A program made the position numbers and the translations under genes. DNA of 64,000 nucleotides, from assembly GCF_000442255.1 (NCBI RefSeq), contig NZ_KE557277.1:150836-214835 (forward strand), given 5' to 3'. Shown one piece after another: positions 1 through 8,650 of this stretch. Numbering within the stretch: the stretch's first letter is position 1; each line of letters starts with the position of its first letter. The stretch comes from Salipiger mucosus DSM 16094 (GTDB lineage: Bacteria; Pseudomonadota; Alphaproteobacteria; Rhodobacterales; Rhodobacteraceae). The notes under the pieces are model-generated. The model had not been told where the DNA came from, searched no databases, and saw only the letters and a program-made list of their open reading frames with translations.

Positions 1-1
1 G

Positions 2-697
2 CTGAAGATCATGCTCGACCCCGGCCACGGCGGCATCGACCCGGGCGCACAGCGCGAGGGGGTCCGCGAGAGCGACATCATGCTGACCCTCGCACGCGAA
101 CTGCGCGACGTGCTGCGCCGGGCCGGCTACGACGTGACGCTGAGCCGCGACGCCGACGTCTTCGTCTCCCTGGAGGCGCGCGTGGCCCGCGCGCACGAGG
201 CCGGGGCAGACCTCTTCGTCTCGCTGCATGCCGATGCGATCGAGGAGGGGGCCGCGCACGGCGCCACGGTCTACACGCTGGCCGAAGAGGCGAGCGACGC
301 GGCCTCGGCGGCACTGGCCGAGCGGCACGACCGCGACCAGATCCTCGCGGGGCTGGACCTGAGCGCGACCGACGACCGGGTGGCAGACGTGCTGCTGGAC
401 CTCGCAAGGCTCGACAACGCCCCGCGCAGCCGCGCGCTGGCGCGCGAGCTGGTCGGCGGTATCCGAAACGCGGTGGGCACGGTGCACAAGCGCCCGCTGC
501 GCCACGCGGGCTTTTCCGTGCTCAAGGCCGCCGACATCCCCTCGGTGCTGATCGAGGTCGGCTTCCTGTCGACCGAACGCGACCTGGAGCTTCTCCAGGA
601 CGCCGCATGGCGCGCCAGCATGGCCGCAGGTATCCGCGACGGGATCGCGGCCTGGGCGCTGGAGGATGCGGCACTCGCCCGGTTGCGGCGGCAGTAG
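2..697 (+). CDS. N-acetylmuramoyl-L-alanine amidase, C-terminal part (5' end outside window)
   Basis: Periplasmic zinc amidase of the Amidase_3 family, which cuts the bond between N-acetylmuramic acid and the stem peptide of peptidoglycan and so helps separate daughter cells. The visible part is the catalytic domain. It begins with DPGHGG (first zinc histidine), then the zinc glutamate in GVRESD, the second zinc histidine in SLHAD, and the catalytic glutamate in LIEVGFLS near the end. The reading frame is open to the left edge (LKIMLDPGHGG), so the true start, signal peptide and probable AMIN domain lie upstream. It is followed about 80 bases later by a penicillin-binding protein gene on the same strand, a common pairing of cell-wall genes in this group. 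The family is certain; which amidase paralogue it is cannot be told. Confidence 0.9.
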   Translation: MKIMLDPGHGGIDPGAQREGVRESDIMLTLARELRDVLRRAGYDVTLSRDADVFVSLEARVARAHEAGADLFVSLHADAIEEGAAHGATVYTLAEEASDAASAALAERHDRDQILAGLDLSATDDRVADVLLDLARLDNAPRSRALARELVGGIRNAVGTVHKRPLRHAGFSVLKAADIPSVLIEVGFLSTERDLELLQDAAWRASMAAGIRDGIAAWALEDAALARLRRQ

Positions 698-779
698 CCC
701 GCCGCCTCACGGGGGCTTGTGTTTTGACCCGTGCCCACGCGCGGTATATGGGGGAGGCCAACCTCAAGGGACGTCCATC

Positions 780-3317
780 GTGACTCGGTTCATTCTTTCC
801 TTCTTCGGAGCCATCTTCAGCGTCGCCACGCTGGGGGTCATGATGGTCGCGCTGAGCATCGGCGCGGTCTTCTGGATCTATGGCCGCGACCTGCCGAGCC
901 ACGAGAGCCTTGCGCAGTACACGCCGCCGACGATCAGCCGCATCTACAGCCAGGAAGGCCGGATCATCGACGAGTTCGCGCAGGAGCGCCGTCTCTTCAC
1001 GCCGGCGGACCAGATCCCCGACCTCGTGAAGCAGGCCTTCATCTCGGCCGAGGACAAGAACTTCTACCAGCACCAGGGCTACGATCTGCGCGGCATCGCC
1101 GCCGCCGGCTTCGAGGCCGTCCGCTCGCGCGGACAGAACGTGCGCGGTGCCTCGACCATCACGCAGCAGGTGATGAAGAACTTCCTGCTCTCGGGCGACC
1201 GCCGGGCCGAGCGCAAGATCAAGGAAATCATCCTCGCCTCGCGCCTTGAGGAGACGCTGTCGAAGGACAAGATCCTCGAGCTCTACCTCAACGAGATCTT
1301 CCTCGGGCAGAACTCCTACGGCGTCACCGCCGCCGCGCAGGTCTATTTCAACAAGACGCTCACGGAGCTTGCCCCGCACGAGGCGGCCTTCCTCGCCTCG
1401 ATGCCCAAGGCGCCCTCCGACTTCCACCCGGTGCGCAACGCCGACCGCCTTCTGGCGCGGCGCAACTACGTGCTGCGCGAGATGGAAGAGAACGGCTACA
1501 TCGACGAGGCGACCTTCAAGCAGGAGCTCTCGCAGCCGCTGCGCTCGGTGCAGGGGGGCGACTTCGAGCCCTACCAGAACTCGCTGCCGCCGCGTGACTA
1601 TTTCACCGACGAGATCCGCCGCCAGCTGACGCAGGACTTCGGCGAGGGGGAGTTCTTCTCCGGGGGCCTTTCGGTGCGCGCAACGCTCGACCCCGAGATG
1701 CAGGAAGAGGCCGCCGAGAGCCTGCGCATTGCGCTCGAGCAATACGACCGTGGCCTCGGCCGCTGGCACGGCACCGGAAAGTCGATCCCGCAGGAGGCGC
1801 TGGTCTCGGAAGAGGCCTGGCGCGAGGCGCTCTCCGACGTGCGCGTGGCGCGCGACGTGATGCTCGAGAGCCAGTGGCGCCCGGCGGTGGTGCTCGAGGT
1901 CGGCGACCAGCAGATGCGGTTGGGGATCGAGGGTGTGCCCGTGGACGATCCGCGCGGCAACACCGTGCCGCGCGACGACATCTCCTGGGTGCGCGGCAGC
2001 TTCCGCGACAACTTCGAGCCCGGCGACGTCGTGCACGTGCGCGAGATGATCACCGACAGCGACGGCAGCTTCATCCGCTGGACCCTGCGGCAGGTGCCCA
2101 AGGTGCAGGGCGGCTTCATGGCGATGGACGTCAACACCGGCCGCGTGCTGGCCATGCAGGGCGGCTTTTCCTACCAGAACTCGGTCTTCAACCGCGCGAC
2201 CCAGGCGCAGCGCCAGCCGGGCTCGTCCTTCAAGCCCTTCGTCTACGCATCGGCGCTGGATTCGGGGTACGCGCCTTCGACGATCGTCATCGACGCACCG
2301 ATCGAGATCGACACCCCGCAGGGTGTCTGGCGGCCCAAGAACTCGTCCAACACCTACTACGGCCCGACGCCGCTGCGCACCGGGATCGAGCAGTCGCGGA
2401 ACCTCATGACGATCCGCCTCGCGCAGGAGATCGGCATGGACACCGTCGGCCGCTACGCCGAGCGCTTCGGGGTCTACGACAACATGGGCCGGGTGCTGGC
2501 CAACGCGCTCGGCGCGGACGAGACGACGCTCTTCAAGATGATCTCGGCCTACGCCATGTTCGCCAACGGGGGCGAGCGGGTCGAGCCCACGCTGGTCGAC
2601 CGGGTGCAGGACCGTTACGGCCGCACGGTCTACAACCACGAGGCCGAGCGCGGCAACGAGCGGGTCTGCATCAACTGTGACGACCCGAACCTGCCGCCGG
2701 GGCAGGGGCCGACGATCCGCAACAACCGCGACCGGATCATGGACGGGGTGACCGCCTACCAGCTCACCTCGATGATGCAGGGCGTGGTGAAGCGCGGCAC
2801 CGCCTCGGGCGTGGTCGACCTGCCGGTGCCCACGGCGGGCAAGACCGGCACCACCAACGACGCCAAGGATGTCTGGTTCATCGGCTTCACCTCGAACATC
2901 GTGGCCGGCTGCTACATCGGCTACGACAATCCGCGCCCGCTGGGCCGCGGCGCCTACGGCGCCTCGATGTGCGGCCCGGTGTTCCAGCGCTTCATGACCA
3001 AGGCGGTGCAGAAGTTCGGCGGCGGGCCCTTCAAGGTGCCCGAGGCCTGCCAGTTCATCAAGATCGACCGCTTCACCGGCGCGCGCCTGTCCGACAGTGC
3101 CTCGGGGCCCAACGTGGTGTCGGAATGCTTCCGCCTCGGCGAGGAGCCCATGTTCGGCGTGCAGCTCGACGGCGGCTGGGCGATGTCGGGCAACTTCGAC
3201 GTGATCCAGCCGGACGGCTCGACACGCTCGCGTGAGGTCACCACCTCTACGGGGCGCAAGGCCACTGTGGGGCCGAAGGCGAGCTTCGGTACGCTCAGCT
3301 CGGGCGGCTTGTACTGA
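780..3317 (+). CDS. mrcA: Penicillin-binding protein 1A (bifunctional transglycosylase/transpeptidase)
   Basis: Class A penicillin-binding protein of 845 residues that polymerises glycan strands and cross-links peptides at the inner membrane. One N-terminal membrane helix (about residues 2-26) anchors it. The GT51 transglycosylase domain follows, with its glutamate in EDKNFYQHQG (E91) and the GASTITQQ motif. An OB-like insert separates this from the transpeptidase domain, which shows SSFK (482-485, catalytic Ser482), SRN and KTGTT (from 688). I chose the GTG at 780 because AAGGG lies nine bases upstream and the protein then starts directly with the membrane anchor; the frame stays open further upstream but without plausible coding character. 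Two hairpins follow the stop. Confidence 0.95.
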   Translation: MTRFILSFFGAIFSVATLGVMMVALSIGAVFWIYGRDLPSHESLAQYTPPTISRIYSQEGRIIDEFAQERRLFTPADQIPDLVKQAFISAEDKNFYQHQGYDLRGIAAAGFEAVRSRGQNVRGASTITQQVMKNFLLSGDRRAERKIKEIILASRLEETLSKDKILELYLNEIFLGQNSYGVTAAAQVYFNKTLTELAPHEAAFLASMPKAPSDFHPVRNADRLLARRNYVLREMEENGYIDEATFKQELSQPLRSVQGGDFEPYQNSLPPRDYFTDEIRRQLTQDFGEGEFFSGGLSVRATLDPEMQEEAAESLRIALEQYDRGLGRWHGTGKSIPQEALVSEEAWREALSDVRVARDVMLESQWRPAVVLEVGDQQMRLGIEGVPVDDPRGNTVPRDDISWVRGSFRDNFEPGDVVHVREMITDSDGSFIRWTLRQVPKVQGGFMAMDVNTGRVLAMQGGFSYQNSVFNRATQAQRQPGSSFKPFVYASALDSGYAPSTIVIDAPIEIDTPQGVWRPKNSSNTYYGPTPLRTGIEQSRNLMTIRLAQEIGMDTVGRYAERFGVYDNMGRVLANALGADETTLFKMISAYAMFANGGERVEPTLVDRVQDRYGRTVYNHEAERGNERVCINCDDPNLPPGQGPTIRNNRDRIMDGVTAYQLTSMMQGVVKRGTASGVVDLPVPTAGKTGTTNDAKDVWFIGFTSNIVAGCYIGYDNPRPLGRGAYGASMCGPVFQRFMTKAVQKFGGGPFKVPEACQFIKIDRFTGARLSDSASGPNVVSECFRLGEEPMFGVQLDGGWAMSGNFDVIQPDGSTRSREVTTSTGRKATVGPKASFGTLSSGGLY

Positions 3318-3328
3318 TCGCGCGGGCG

Positions 3329-3360
3329 GAGGGGCTCTGCCCCTCTGCGGCTGCGCCGCA
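3329..3360 (+). terminator. Two back-to-back hairpins after mrcA
   Basis: Two perfect stem-loops abut: GAGGGGC-TCT-GCCCCTC (3329-3345) and TGCGGC-TGC-GCCGCA (3346-3360). There is no run of T, so this is either a terminator of the Rho-assisted kind or the structured half of a dispersed intergenic element, since the repeat-like block at 3365-3390 follows immediately. Confidence 0.55.
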
Positions 3361-3364
3361 TTCA

Positions 3365-3390
3365 CCCCGGGATATTTGTGGCCAGAAGAT
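3365..3390 (+). repeat. Candidate Rhodobacteraceae intergenic repeat (CCCCGGGATATTT...GCCAGAAGA)
   Basis: The block resembles a short dispersed element that I recall from intergenic spacers of Rhodobacteraceae genomes, where CCCGGGATATTT followed by GGCCAGAAGA often comes after a GC-rich double hairpin, as it does here. I see only one copy in this window, so the repeat status rests on recall and not on a comparison. Confidence 0.4.
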
Positions 3391-3518
3391 GCTTGGTGGC
3401 ACGGGCTCTGCCTGCCGTCACGCATTGCGTTGTTGCGCGGAGCATGCCTGCTGGGGTGATGCGCGGTGTCGTCCCCGGAAACGCTTGCCATTTCCCGCTG
3501 ACGCGTTTTCCTGGGGCA

Positions 3519-4440
3519 ATGGTCAAGCTGGTTCTCTTGCACAAGGCCGACTCGATCTACGAGGATGAGCCTGACGTCGTTTACGATTTTCCGCGCTCCT
3601 ACCTGAAGGCGGTCCGCGAGGGCGTCGGTGACTGGGCGATCTACTACGAGCCCGTGAAGGCCGGCCCGCGCGGCTATTTCGCGGTGGCGAAGATCGAGAG
3701 CGTGGAAGCCAAGCCCGGCGAGGAGGGGCGGTTCCTGGCCATGATCGAGCCGGGAAGTTTCCTGCCGTTCGACAGCGAGGTGCCGCGCCTCCTGGAGGGG
3801 CGGCCGCTGGAATCGGCTTTGAGCGAGACGGATGGCACACCGAAGACCGGCGGTGCGGTTCAGCGCGCCGTGCGGCGGCTGCCCGAAGCGGAGTTCGCCC
3901 GCATCGTCGGACTGGGCCTGCCGCAGGACCTCGAGCGGCGCGAGGCGACGCGCCATGATCCCACCGCATCGGAGTTCGACGACGAGGGGGTGCCCTTCGA
4001 GCGGCCGGTGCTCGAACGGCTCACCCGGCGCCCCTATCGCGACGTGGCCTTTCGCCGGAAGGTACGAGGCCTATGACTACCGCTGTGCCATGTCGGGGCT
4101 GCGGTTGCGCAACGGGGGCGGACGCCCGGAGGTCCAGGCGGCACATATCAAGCCGGTGGAGCAAAAGGGCAGCGACTCGGTGCGTAACGGCCTGGCGCTT
4201 TCGGGGACCCTGCACTGGATGTTCGATCGGGGCCTGATCTCTGTCGCCGAGGATTGCGAGACCATCCTCGTGTCGCGCAACAAGGTGCTGGGGGAGGTGG
4301 TCGACAGGTTGCTCCGGCCGAACCAGCGGCTCTGCCTGCCGCGCGATCCGCGCGACGCGCCGCACCCGGAGAACTTGCGCTGGCATCGCGAGAACGTCTT
4401 TGGCCGGGTGCTGACGGACGAGCAAGCTCCCTGGGAGTAG
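3519..4440 (+). pseudogene. HNH endonuclease gene, broken by a frameshift near 4066
   Basis: Frame one runs from the ATG at 3519 (MVKLVLLHKADS) to a stop at 4076; frame two carries on to 4440 (about RYEAYDYRCAMSGL to EQAPWE). Together they make one protein of about 307 residues of a putative HNH restriction-type endonuclease family. The N-terminal part (SIYEDEP, DFPRSYL, GDWAIYYEP, GYFAVAKI) looks like a modified-base or substrate recognition domain. The C-terminal part has the HNH signatures CAMSGL, AAHIKPV, and NGLALSGTLHWMFDRGL. Restoring a CG dinucleotide at GTACG^AG gives KVREAYDYRC, which fits the family spacing, so the defect looks like loss of one CG unit. Both halves are otherwise well kept, so the break is recent or a sequencing error. 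Confidence 0.75.
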
Positions 4441-4534
4441 GAGCCGCGGCGGCGCCTCGGTGCGGGCGCGCTTGAAGGGGCGCCGGTGCTGGTTTATGTC
4501 CCTCTGACCGACGACCAGACCCCAGGACACTGCC

Positions 4535-5659
4535 ATGCGCGCCGAGACCCAGAACACCGTCGAGAAGATCGAGAAATCGCTGGACCTGCTGGGTCAGCGG
4601 CTCGACTGGGAGACGGCGCCGCACCGGCTCGAGGAGTTCAACGCCCGTGTCGAGGACCCCAACCTCTGGGACGACCCGCAGGCGGCGCAGAAGCTCATGC
4701 GCGACCGGCAGCAGCTGGTCGATGCCATGGAGACTTACACCTCCATCAAGCAGGAGATGTCCGACCAGGTCGAGCTGATCGAGCTGGGCGAGATGGAGGA
4801 AGACGAGGAGGTCGTCTCGGAAGCGGAGAGCGCGCTGAAGGCGTTACAGGAGACCGCGGCCAAGAAGGAGCTCGAGGCGCTGCTCGATGGCGAGGCGGAC
4901 GGCAACGACACCTTCCTCGAGATCAACGCGGGCGCCGGTGGCACCGAGGCCTGCGACTGGGCCGCGATGCTGCAGCGGATGTACGTCCGCTGGGCGGAAA
5001 AGCGCGGCTACGAGGTCGAACTGCAGTCGGAGGAGGCGGGCGCCGAGGCGGGCATCAAGTCGGTGGCCTACAAGATTTCCGGCCCCAACGCCTACGGTTG
5101 GCTGAAGTCCGAGAGCGGCGTGCACCGGCTGGTGCGGATCTCGCCTTTCGGGAAGGGCACGCGCGAGACCTCCTTCGCCTCGGTCTGGGTCTACCCGGTG
5201 GTGGACGACAACATCGAGATCGAGGTCAACCCGGCCGACATCCGGGTCGACACCTACCGGTCCTCGGGCGCGGGCGGCCAGCACGTGAACACCACCGACT
5301 CGGCGGTGCGGATCACCCACGTGCCCACCGGCATCGTCGTGACCAGCTCGGAGAAGTCGCAGCACCAGAACCGCGACATCGCCATGAAGGCGCTGAAATC
5401 GCGGCTCTACCAGCAGGAACTCGACAAGCGGCACGCCGCCATCAACGAGGCGCACGAGGCCAAGGGCAGCGCCGGCTGGGGCAACCAGATCCGGTCCTAC
5501 GTGCTGCAGCCCTACCAGATGGTGAAGGACCTGCGCACCGCGCACGAGACCTCGGACACGCAGGGCGTGCTGGATGGCGATCTCGATCCTTTCATGGCGG
5601 CGACGCTCGCGCAGCAGGCCACGGGCAAGTCCCGCGCCGACGCCCGCGACGACGACTGA
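4535..5659 (+). CDS. prfB: Peptide chain release factor 2
   Basis: RF2 ends translation at UGA and UAA codons. The 374-residue product has the stop-recognition tripeptide SPF (in [10 protein letters not shown]) and the GGQ hydrolysis motif (in [10 protein letters not shown]), the pair that tells RF2 from RF1 (which carries PxT). The gene reads in one frame from the ATG with AGGA about eight bases upstream. The programmed UGA frameshift used for autoregulation of E. coli prfB near codon 26 is absent here, so that control does not operate. It follows the broken HNH gene after 94 bases and is probably transcribed on its own. Confidence 0.96.
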   Translation: MRAETQNTVEKIEKSLDLLGQRLDWETAPHRLEEFNARVEDPNLWDDPQAAQKLMRDRQQLVDAMETYTSIKQEMSDQVELIELGEMEEDEEVVSEAESALKALQETAAKKELEALLDGEADGNDTFLEINAGAGGTEACDWAAMLQRMYVRWAEKRGYEVELQSEEAGAEAGIKSVAYKISGPNAYGWLKSESGVHRLVRISPFGKGTRETSFASVWVYPVVDDNIEIEVNPADIRVDTYRSSGAGGQHVNTTDSAVRITHVPTGIVVTSSEKSQHQNRDIAMKALKSRLYQQELDKRHAAINEAHEAKGSAGWGNQIRSYVLQPYQMVKDLRTAHETSDTQGVLDGDLDPFMAATLAQQATGKSRADARDDD

Positions 5660-5747
5660 TCCGGGCCGCCCGGCCGCCCGGGACTTGCCAGCCCCCCGCA
5701 TTCCGGGGATAGGATATGTTCCGGGCAGGCAGAGGGGAGGCCGGGTC

Positions 5748-6563
5748 ATGCCGGAGACGCCGCAACTGGGGGTACCCGCACTGCGGGATGTCGATCTCGC
5801 GATCATGAAGGAAGCGCTGCGCCGAGGGCTGGCCGACTGGCGCCGCACGCCGGGGTACGCGCTGGTCTTCGCCGGGGTCTACGTCGCGGCCGGCCTGCTG
5901 ATGACCTGGATCACCCTCGCGACGGGCCAGAGCTACTGGCTGGTTCTCGCGGCGATCGGCTTTCCGCTGATCGGCCCCTTCGCCGCCGTCGGGTTCTATG
6001 ATCTCAGCCGGCGTCTGGAATACGGCCGACCACTGGACTGGATGCAGGTCTTCTCGGTGATCCTGCGGCAGTCGCGGCGGCAGCTTCCGTCGATCTGCGC
6101 GGTGATCGTGATCGTCTTCCTGTTCTGGTTCTTCATAGCGCACATGATCTTTGCCCTGTTCCTGGGGCTGGCCCCGATGACCAACGTCTCGTCCAGCTTC
6201 GAGGTCTACCTCACGCCGAACGGGCTGGCGATGCTGGGCATGGGCACGCTGGTCGGGGCGGGCTTCGCGACGCTGCTCTACATGATCACGGTGCTGGCGC
6301 TGCCACTGCTGCTGGACCGCGAGGTGGATTTCGTGACCGCGATGATCACCTCGTTCCAGTACGTGGCGGCTCACCCGCTGCCGATGCTGGGCTGGGGCGC
6401 TTTCATCGCGGTGGCGACGCTCGTTTCGATGCTGCCGGCCTTTCTGGGGCTCTTCGTGACCCTGCCGGTGCTGGGGCATGCGACGTGGCACCTCTACGAC
6501 CTGCTTTCACGGCCCGCGGGCGCCGACCGCGTGCCACAGCCGGCGGCAGCTCAGAAGGTCTGA
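5748..6563 (+). CDS. DUF2189 family integral membrane protein
   Basis: A 271-residue protein with about six membrane helices. The N-terminal stretch ([18 protein letters not shown]) is amphipathic and precedes the first helix, and the middle shows [16 protein letters not shown], a typical DUF2189 loop. These proteins are of unknown function; some are loosely likened to cytochrome c oxidase subunit I in automated annotation, which I do not see support for. The ATG at 5748 has a strong ribosome site (GAGGGGAGG) eight bases ahead. It ends shortly before the convergent XRE regulator gene. Confidence 0.8.
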   Translation: MPETPQLGVPALRDVDLAIMKEALRRGLADWRRTPGYALVFAGVYVAAGLLMTWITLATGQSYWLVLAAIGFPLIGPFAAVGFYDLSRRLEYGRPLDWMQVFSVILRQSRRQLPSICAVIVIVFLFWFFIAHMIFALFLGLAPMTNVSSSFEVYLTPNGLAMLGMGTLVGAGFATLLYMITVLALPLLLDREVDFVTAMITSFQYVAAHPLPMLGWGAFIAVATLVSMLPAFLGLFVTLPVLGHATWHLYDLLSRPAGADRVPQPAAAQKV

Positions 6564-6588
6564 AGCGAAGCATCGCTCACTGGCCCGT

Positions 6589-7440
6589 TCAGGCGAAAGG
6601 CTGGTCGAGACGCAATTGCTGACGGTGGAAGGGCACGAGCTCTTCGGCGGCGCGAAAGCCGCTCGTGCGCGCAGCGGCGAGAACGCGCCCGGTGTCGTGC
6701 CCGAGATGCTCGAAGACCATACGTGTCGCCCGGCGCCCGGTGATGCCTTCCGGGGCAGTGCGCACGCTGTACCCGGCGAAAAAGTGGTTCGAGAGAGTCG
6801 AGACTCTCGAGAGGTAGTTGAAGGAGGTCGTGGCGGACTCGCGCCGGCTGACCAGGGCCGCGATGCCTTCGGCCTGGGGCAGAACCACGCCGCGGTATTC
6901 CCGGTTGCGCGCATTGGCCGGCATGTCGAGGTGGGCCATGGACTCCTTCGGTTCGAGCCCGCGCAGGAACGTTCGCCCGCCGTCGCGAGTGACAAGCGCG
7001 AGACCCACCACGAAGCGGGTTTCGTCGGTAAAGGAGCCGCGAGAGAAGCGGTAGAAGCCGGAAGGAAAATCCTCTTCCGACAGCTCCGTGAGGCTGGGGC
7101 CGAGGAAATCGGCGACGTATGGATGCGTCAGCAGGCTGCCCGGCTTGTTGCGGAGATCCTCGACCGGTTCGAGCAGGATGCGCGCATCGACACCGAAGAA
7201 AGCGCAGATGCGATGCAGGATGTCGGGCCGGGGAAAGCTCTCGCTCGCGAGGTAGCGGTTGAACTGTGTCCGGTTGATGCCGAGGTCGCGGCAAAGCGCC
7301 GAGATCGACACGGCGCTTTGCGAAAGTTGTCGCAGGTTGGCACCGAAGATGCCCCGCAGCTCGGCCGGGTTCGGCTGTGTCTTGCTGCGCTGTCCTGATT
7401 GCCTTCGCTGGACCTCGGCTGGCTGTGGCATGGTCTTCAT
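6589..7440 (-). CDS. XRE-family transcriptional regulator
   Basis: A 283-residue predicted cytoplasmic DNA-binding protein. An N-terminal Cro/CI helix-turn-helix lies at about residues 30-85 (NLRQLSQSAVSISALCRDLG, then INRTQFNRYLASESFPRPD). The remaining 200 residues (from LEPVEDL to the end) form a domain I do not recognise; it may bind a ligand. The start at 7440 (MKTMPQPAEV) was chosen because the helix-turn-helix is complete from there and a weak GGAA lies upstream; the open frame extends further without a good start. A 13-base palindrome 21 bases upstream is a candidate autoregulatory site. It is divergent from the small gene at 7656. Confidence 0.75.
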   Translation of the reverse strand: MKTMPQPAEVQRRQSGQRSKTQPNPAELRGIFGANLRQLSQSAVSISALCRDLGINRTQFNRYLASESFPRPDILHRICAFFGVDARILLEPVEDLRNKPGSLLTHPYVADFLGPSLTELSEEDFPSGFYRFSRGSFTDETRFVVGLALVTRDGGRTFLRGLEPKESMAHLDMPANARNREYRGVVLPQAEGIAALVSRRESATTSFNYLSRVSTLSNHFFAGYSVRTAPEGITGRRATRMVFEHLGHDTGRVLAAARTSGFRAAEELVPFHRQQLRLDQPFA

Positions 7441-7460
7441 TCGTTCGTTCCGTGCTGTTG

Positions 7461-7473
7461 AGTCGAACCGACT
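7461..7473. promoter_or_regulatory. Palindrome AGTCG-AAC-CGACT upstream of the XRE regulator
   Basis: A perfect 5-bp inverted repeat with a 3-base spacer in the divergent region between the XRE gene (start 7440) and the gene at 7656. The position fits a regulator binding site near its own promoter. This is inference from symmetry and location only. Confidence 0.35.
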
Positions 7474-7655
7474 ATGCGGTCTCTTGCGCCTGTCTTCCCC
7501 GAGTTGACGCCAGTTAGCATCAGACTTGCTGCGAAGTAGCGACAATTTTGGGCGCATCCGACACAAAACGCAAGCGCCGGAGGCGGTTGCATGGATCGGC
7601 CTTGACGCCAAAATGCGTCAAGCTCAGCCAAAGGGAGTGGCGAGGGGGAATACCG

Positions 7656-7949
7656 ATGGCGCGGAAGATGTACGGCGTCGTCCTCTGGATCGACCGGATG
7701 GCGCCGAAGGCGGTCATCTGGTGCGAGGATCAGGGCGACCTGGCGCTTTGCGAGGAGGAGGATCTGGCGGGACCTGCGGAGGCCCTTCCGGAAGCCGGCG
7801 ACCTCGTGGCCTTCGACGTGTCTCAGGAGGCAGGGCTACGGCGCGCTCGCAACCCCGAGCCGCTGATCGCGCGGCGGTTCGACGGTCTTGGCGCTGCACG
7901 CCAAGGCTTCCGTCCCGATGCGGTCCGCCCGGCCGCGCAGCCCGCCTGA
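7656..7949 (+). CDS. Small protein with a cold-shock-like (OB-fold) pattern
   Basis: A 97-residue protein. The pattern GVVLWIDR, then CEDQGDLALCEEEDL, then GDLVAFDVSQEAGLRRARNP matches the order of strands in cold-shock domains (GTVKWF, phase with FVH, GQxVxFxV, KGxxAxNV), but the aromatic RNA-binding residues are mostly missing. I suggest a degenerate cold-shock or OB fold; function unknown. The ATG at 7656 follows a GAGGGGGA ribosome site. It stands alone between two reverse-strand genes. Confidence 0.6.
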   Translation: MARKMYGVVLWIDRMAPKAVIWCEDQGDLALCEEEDLAGPAEALPEAGDLVAFDVSQEAGLRRARNPEPLIARRFDGLGAARQGFRPDAVRPAAQPA

Positions 7950-7977
7950 GCGCGCGCCCGGACGGGCCGGAACAGGC

Positions 7978-8541
7978 TCAGGTATCGCCGCGCGAGAGGG
8001 CGGCGACGCCGGTGCGCGCCACCTGGATGAGCCCGAGCGGGCGCATCAGGTCGGCGAAGGCGTCGATCTTTTCCGGGCTGCCGGTGAGCTGGAAGATGAA
8101 GCTCGAGAGCGTGCTGTCGACCACGTTGGCGCGGAAGATGTCGGCGAGGCGCAGCGCCTCGACGCGCTTGTCCCCGGTGCCCGAGACCTTCATCAGCGCC
8201 AGTTCCCGCTCGACCGAGCTGCCCTCGGCGGTGAGGTCGTGCACGTCGTGAACCGGCACGATGCGGCCCAGCTGCGCCTTGATCTGCTCGATCACCTGCG
8301 GCGTGCCGGTGGTCACGATGGTGATGCGCGACAGGTGCCCCTCGGGGTCGACCTCGGCCACGGTGAGGCTGTCGATGTTGTAGCCGCGGCCCGAGAAGAG
8401 GCCGATGACCCGGGCCAGCACGCCGGGTTCGTTCTCCACCAGCACGGTGATCGTGTGGGTTTCCTGCACGTCCGAGAAGGTGGGGCGGAGGTTGTAGGCC
8501 GAATGCTTGCTCGAGCCCTTCTTGATCTGTAGCGCCGACAT
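7978..8541 (-). CDS. ilvH: Acetolactate synthase, small regulatory subunit
   Basis: Regulatory subunit of acetohydroxyacid synthase, the first shared enzyme of valine, leucine and isoleucine synthesis; it gives valine feedback control. 187 residues. The N-terminal ACT domain reads ITVLVENEPGVLARVIGL then FSGRGYNIDSL, and a C-terminal ALS_ss_C domain follows. Start at 8541 (MSALQIKKGSS) has AAAGGA ahead; the frame stays open upstream through the ilvI-ilvH spacer but this is structured non-coding DNA. It lies 109 bases behind ilvI and is surely in the same operon. Confidence 0.95.
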   Translation of the reverse strand: MSALQIKKGSSKHSAYNLRPTFSDVQETHTITVLVENEPGVLARVIGLFSGRGYNIDSLTVAEVDPEGHLSRITIVTTGTPQVIEQIKAQLGRIVPVHDVHDLTAEGSSVERELALMKVSGTGDKRVEALRLADIFRANVVDSTLSSFIFQLTGSPEKIDAFADLMRPLGLIQVARTGVAALSRGDT

Positions 8542-8562
8542 CGGCTGTCCTTTCCGGTGGGA

Positions 8563-8594
8563 TGCGCGGAATTTCCGGGCGAAAATTCCGCGCA
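8563..8594 (-). repeat. First hairpin between ilvI and ilvH
   Basis: A perfect 12-bp stem (8563-8574 with 8583-8594) built on GCGCGGAATTT. With its neighbour at 8614-8641 it fills the ilvI-ilvH spacer. No T run follows, so it is not a classic terminator. Confidence 0.7.
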
Positions 8595-8613
8595 GGAAGT
8601 TGGAGGCGAGGGC

Positions 8614-8641
8614 CGCAGAATTCTCTTGCGAGAATTCTGCG
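8614..8641 (-). repeat. Second hairpin between ilvI and ilvH, GCAA tetraloop
   Basis: A perfect 12-bp stem (8614-8625 with 8630-8641) built on CGCAGAATTCTC. On the mRNA strand the loop is GCAA, a stable GNRA tetraloop. The stem shares a GAATT core with the first hairpin, so the two may be copies of one repeat family. Likely roles are mRNA processing or unequal expression of the two subunits. Confidence 0.7.
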
Positions 8642-8650
8642 CGCGCCATC

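Noticed and set aside
522-3956. Very long reverse-strand open frame opposite mrcA
   Set aside because: It mirrors mrcA and the HNH gene in a GC-rich antisense frame; it has Arg/His/Ala-rich low-complexity content and no family motif.
4535-4640. Programmed frameshift in prfB
   Set aside because: The gene reads in one frame through the region where E. coli prfB has its UGA; no slippery CUU-UGA is present.
6945-6960. tRNA T-loop-like GGTTCGAGCCC
   Set aside because: It lies inside the XRE regulator coding sequence, and no acceptor or anticodon stems can be formed around it.
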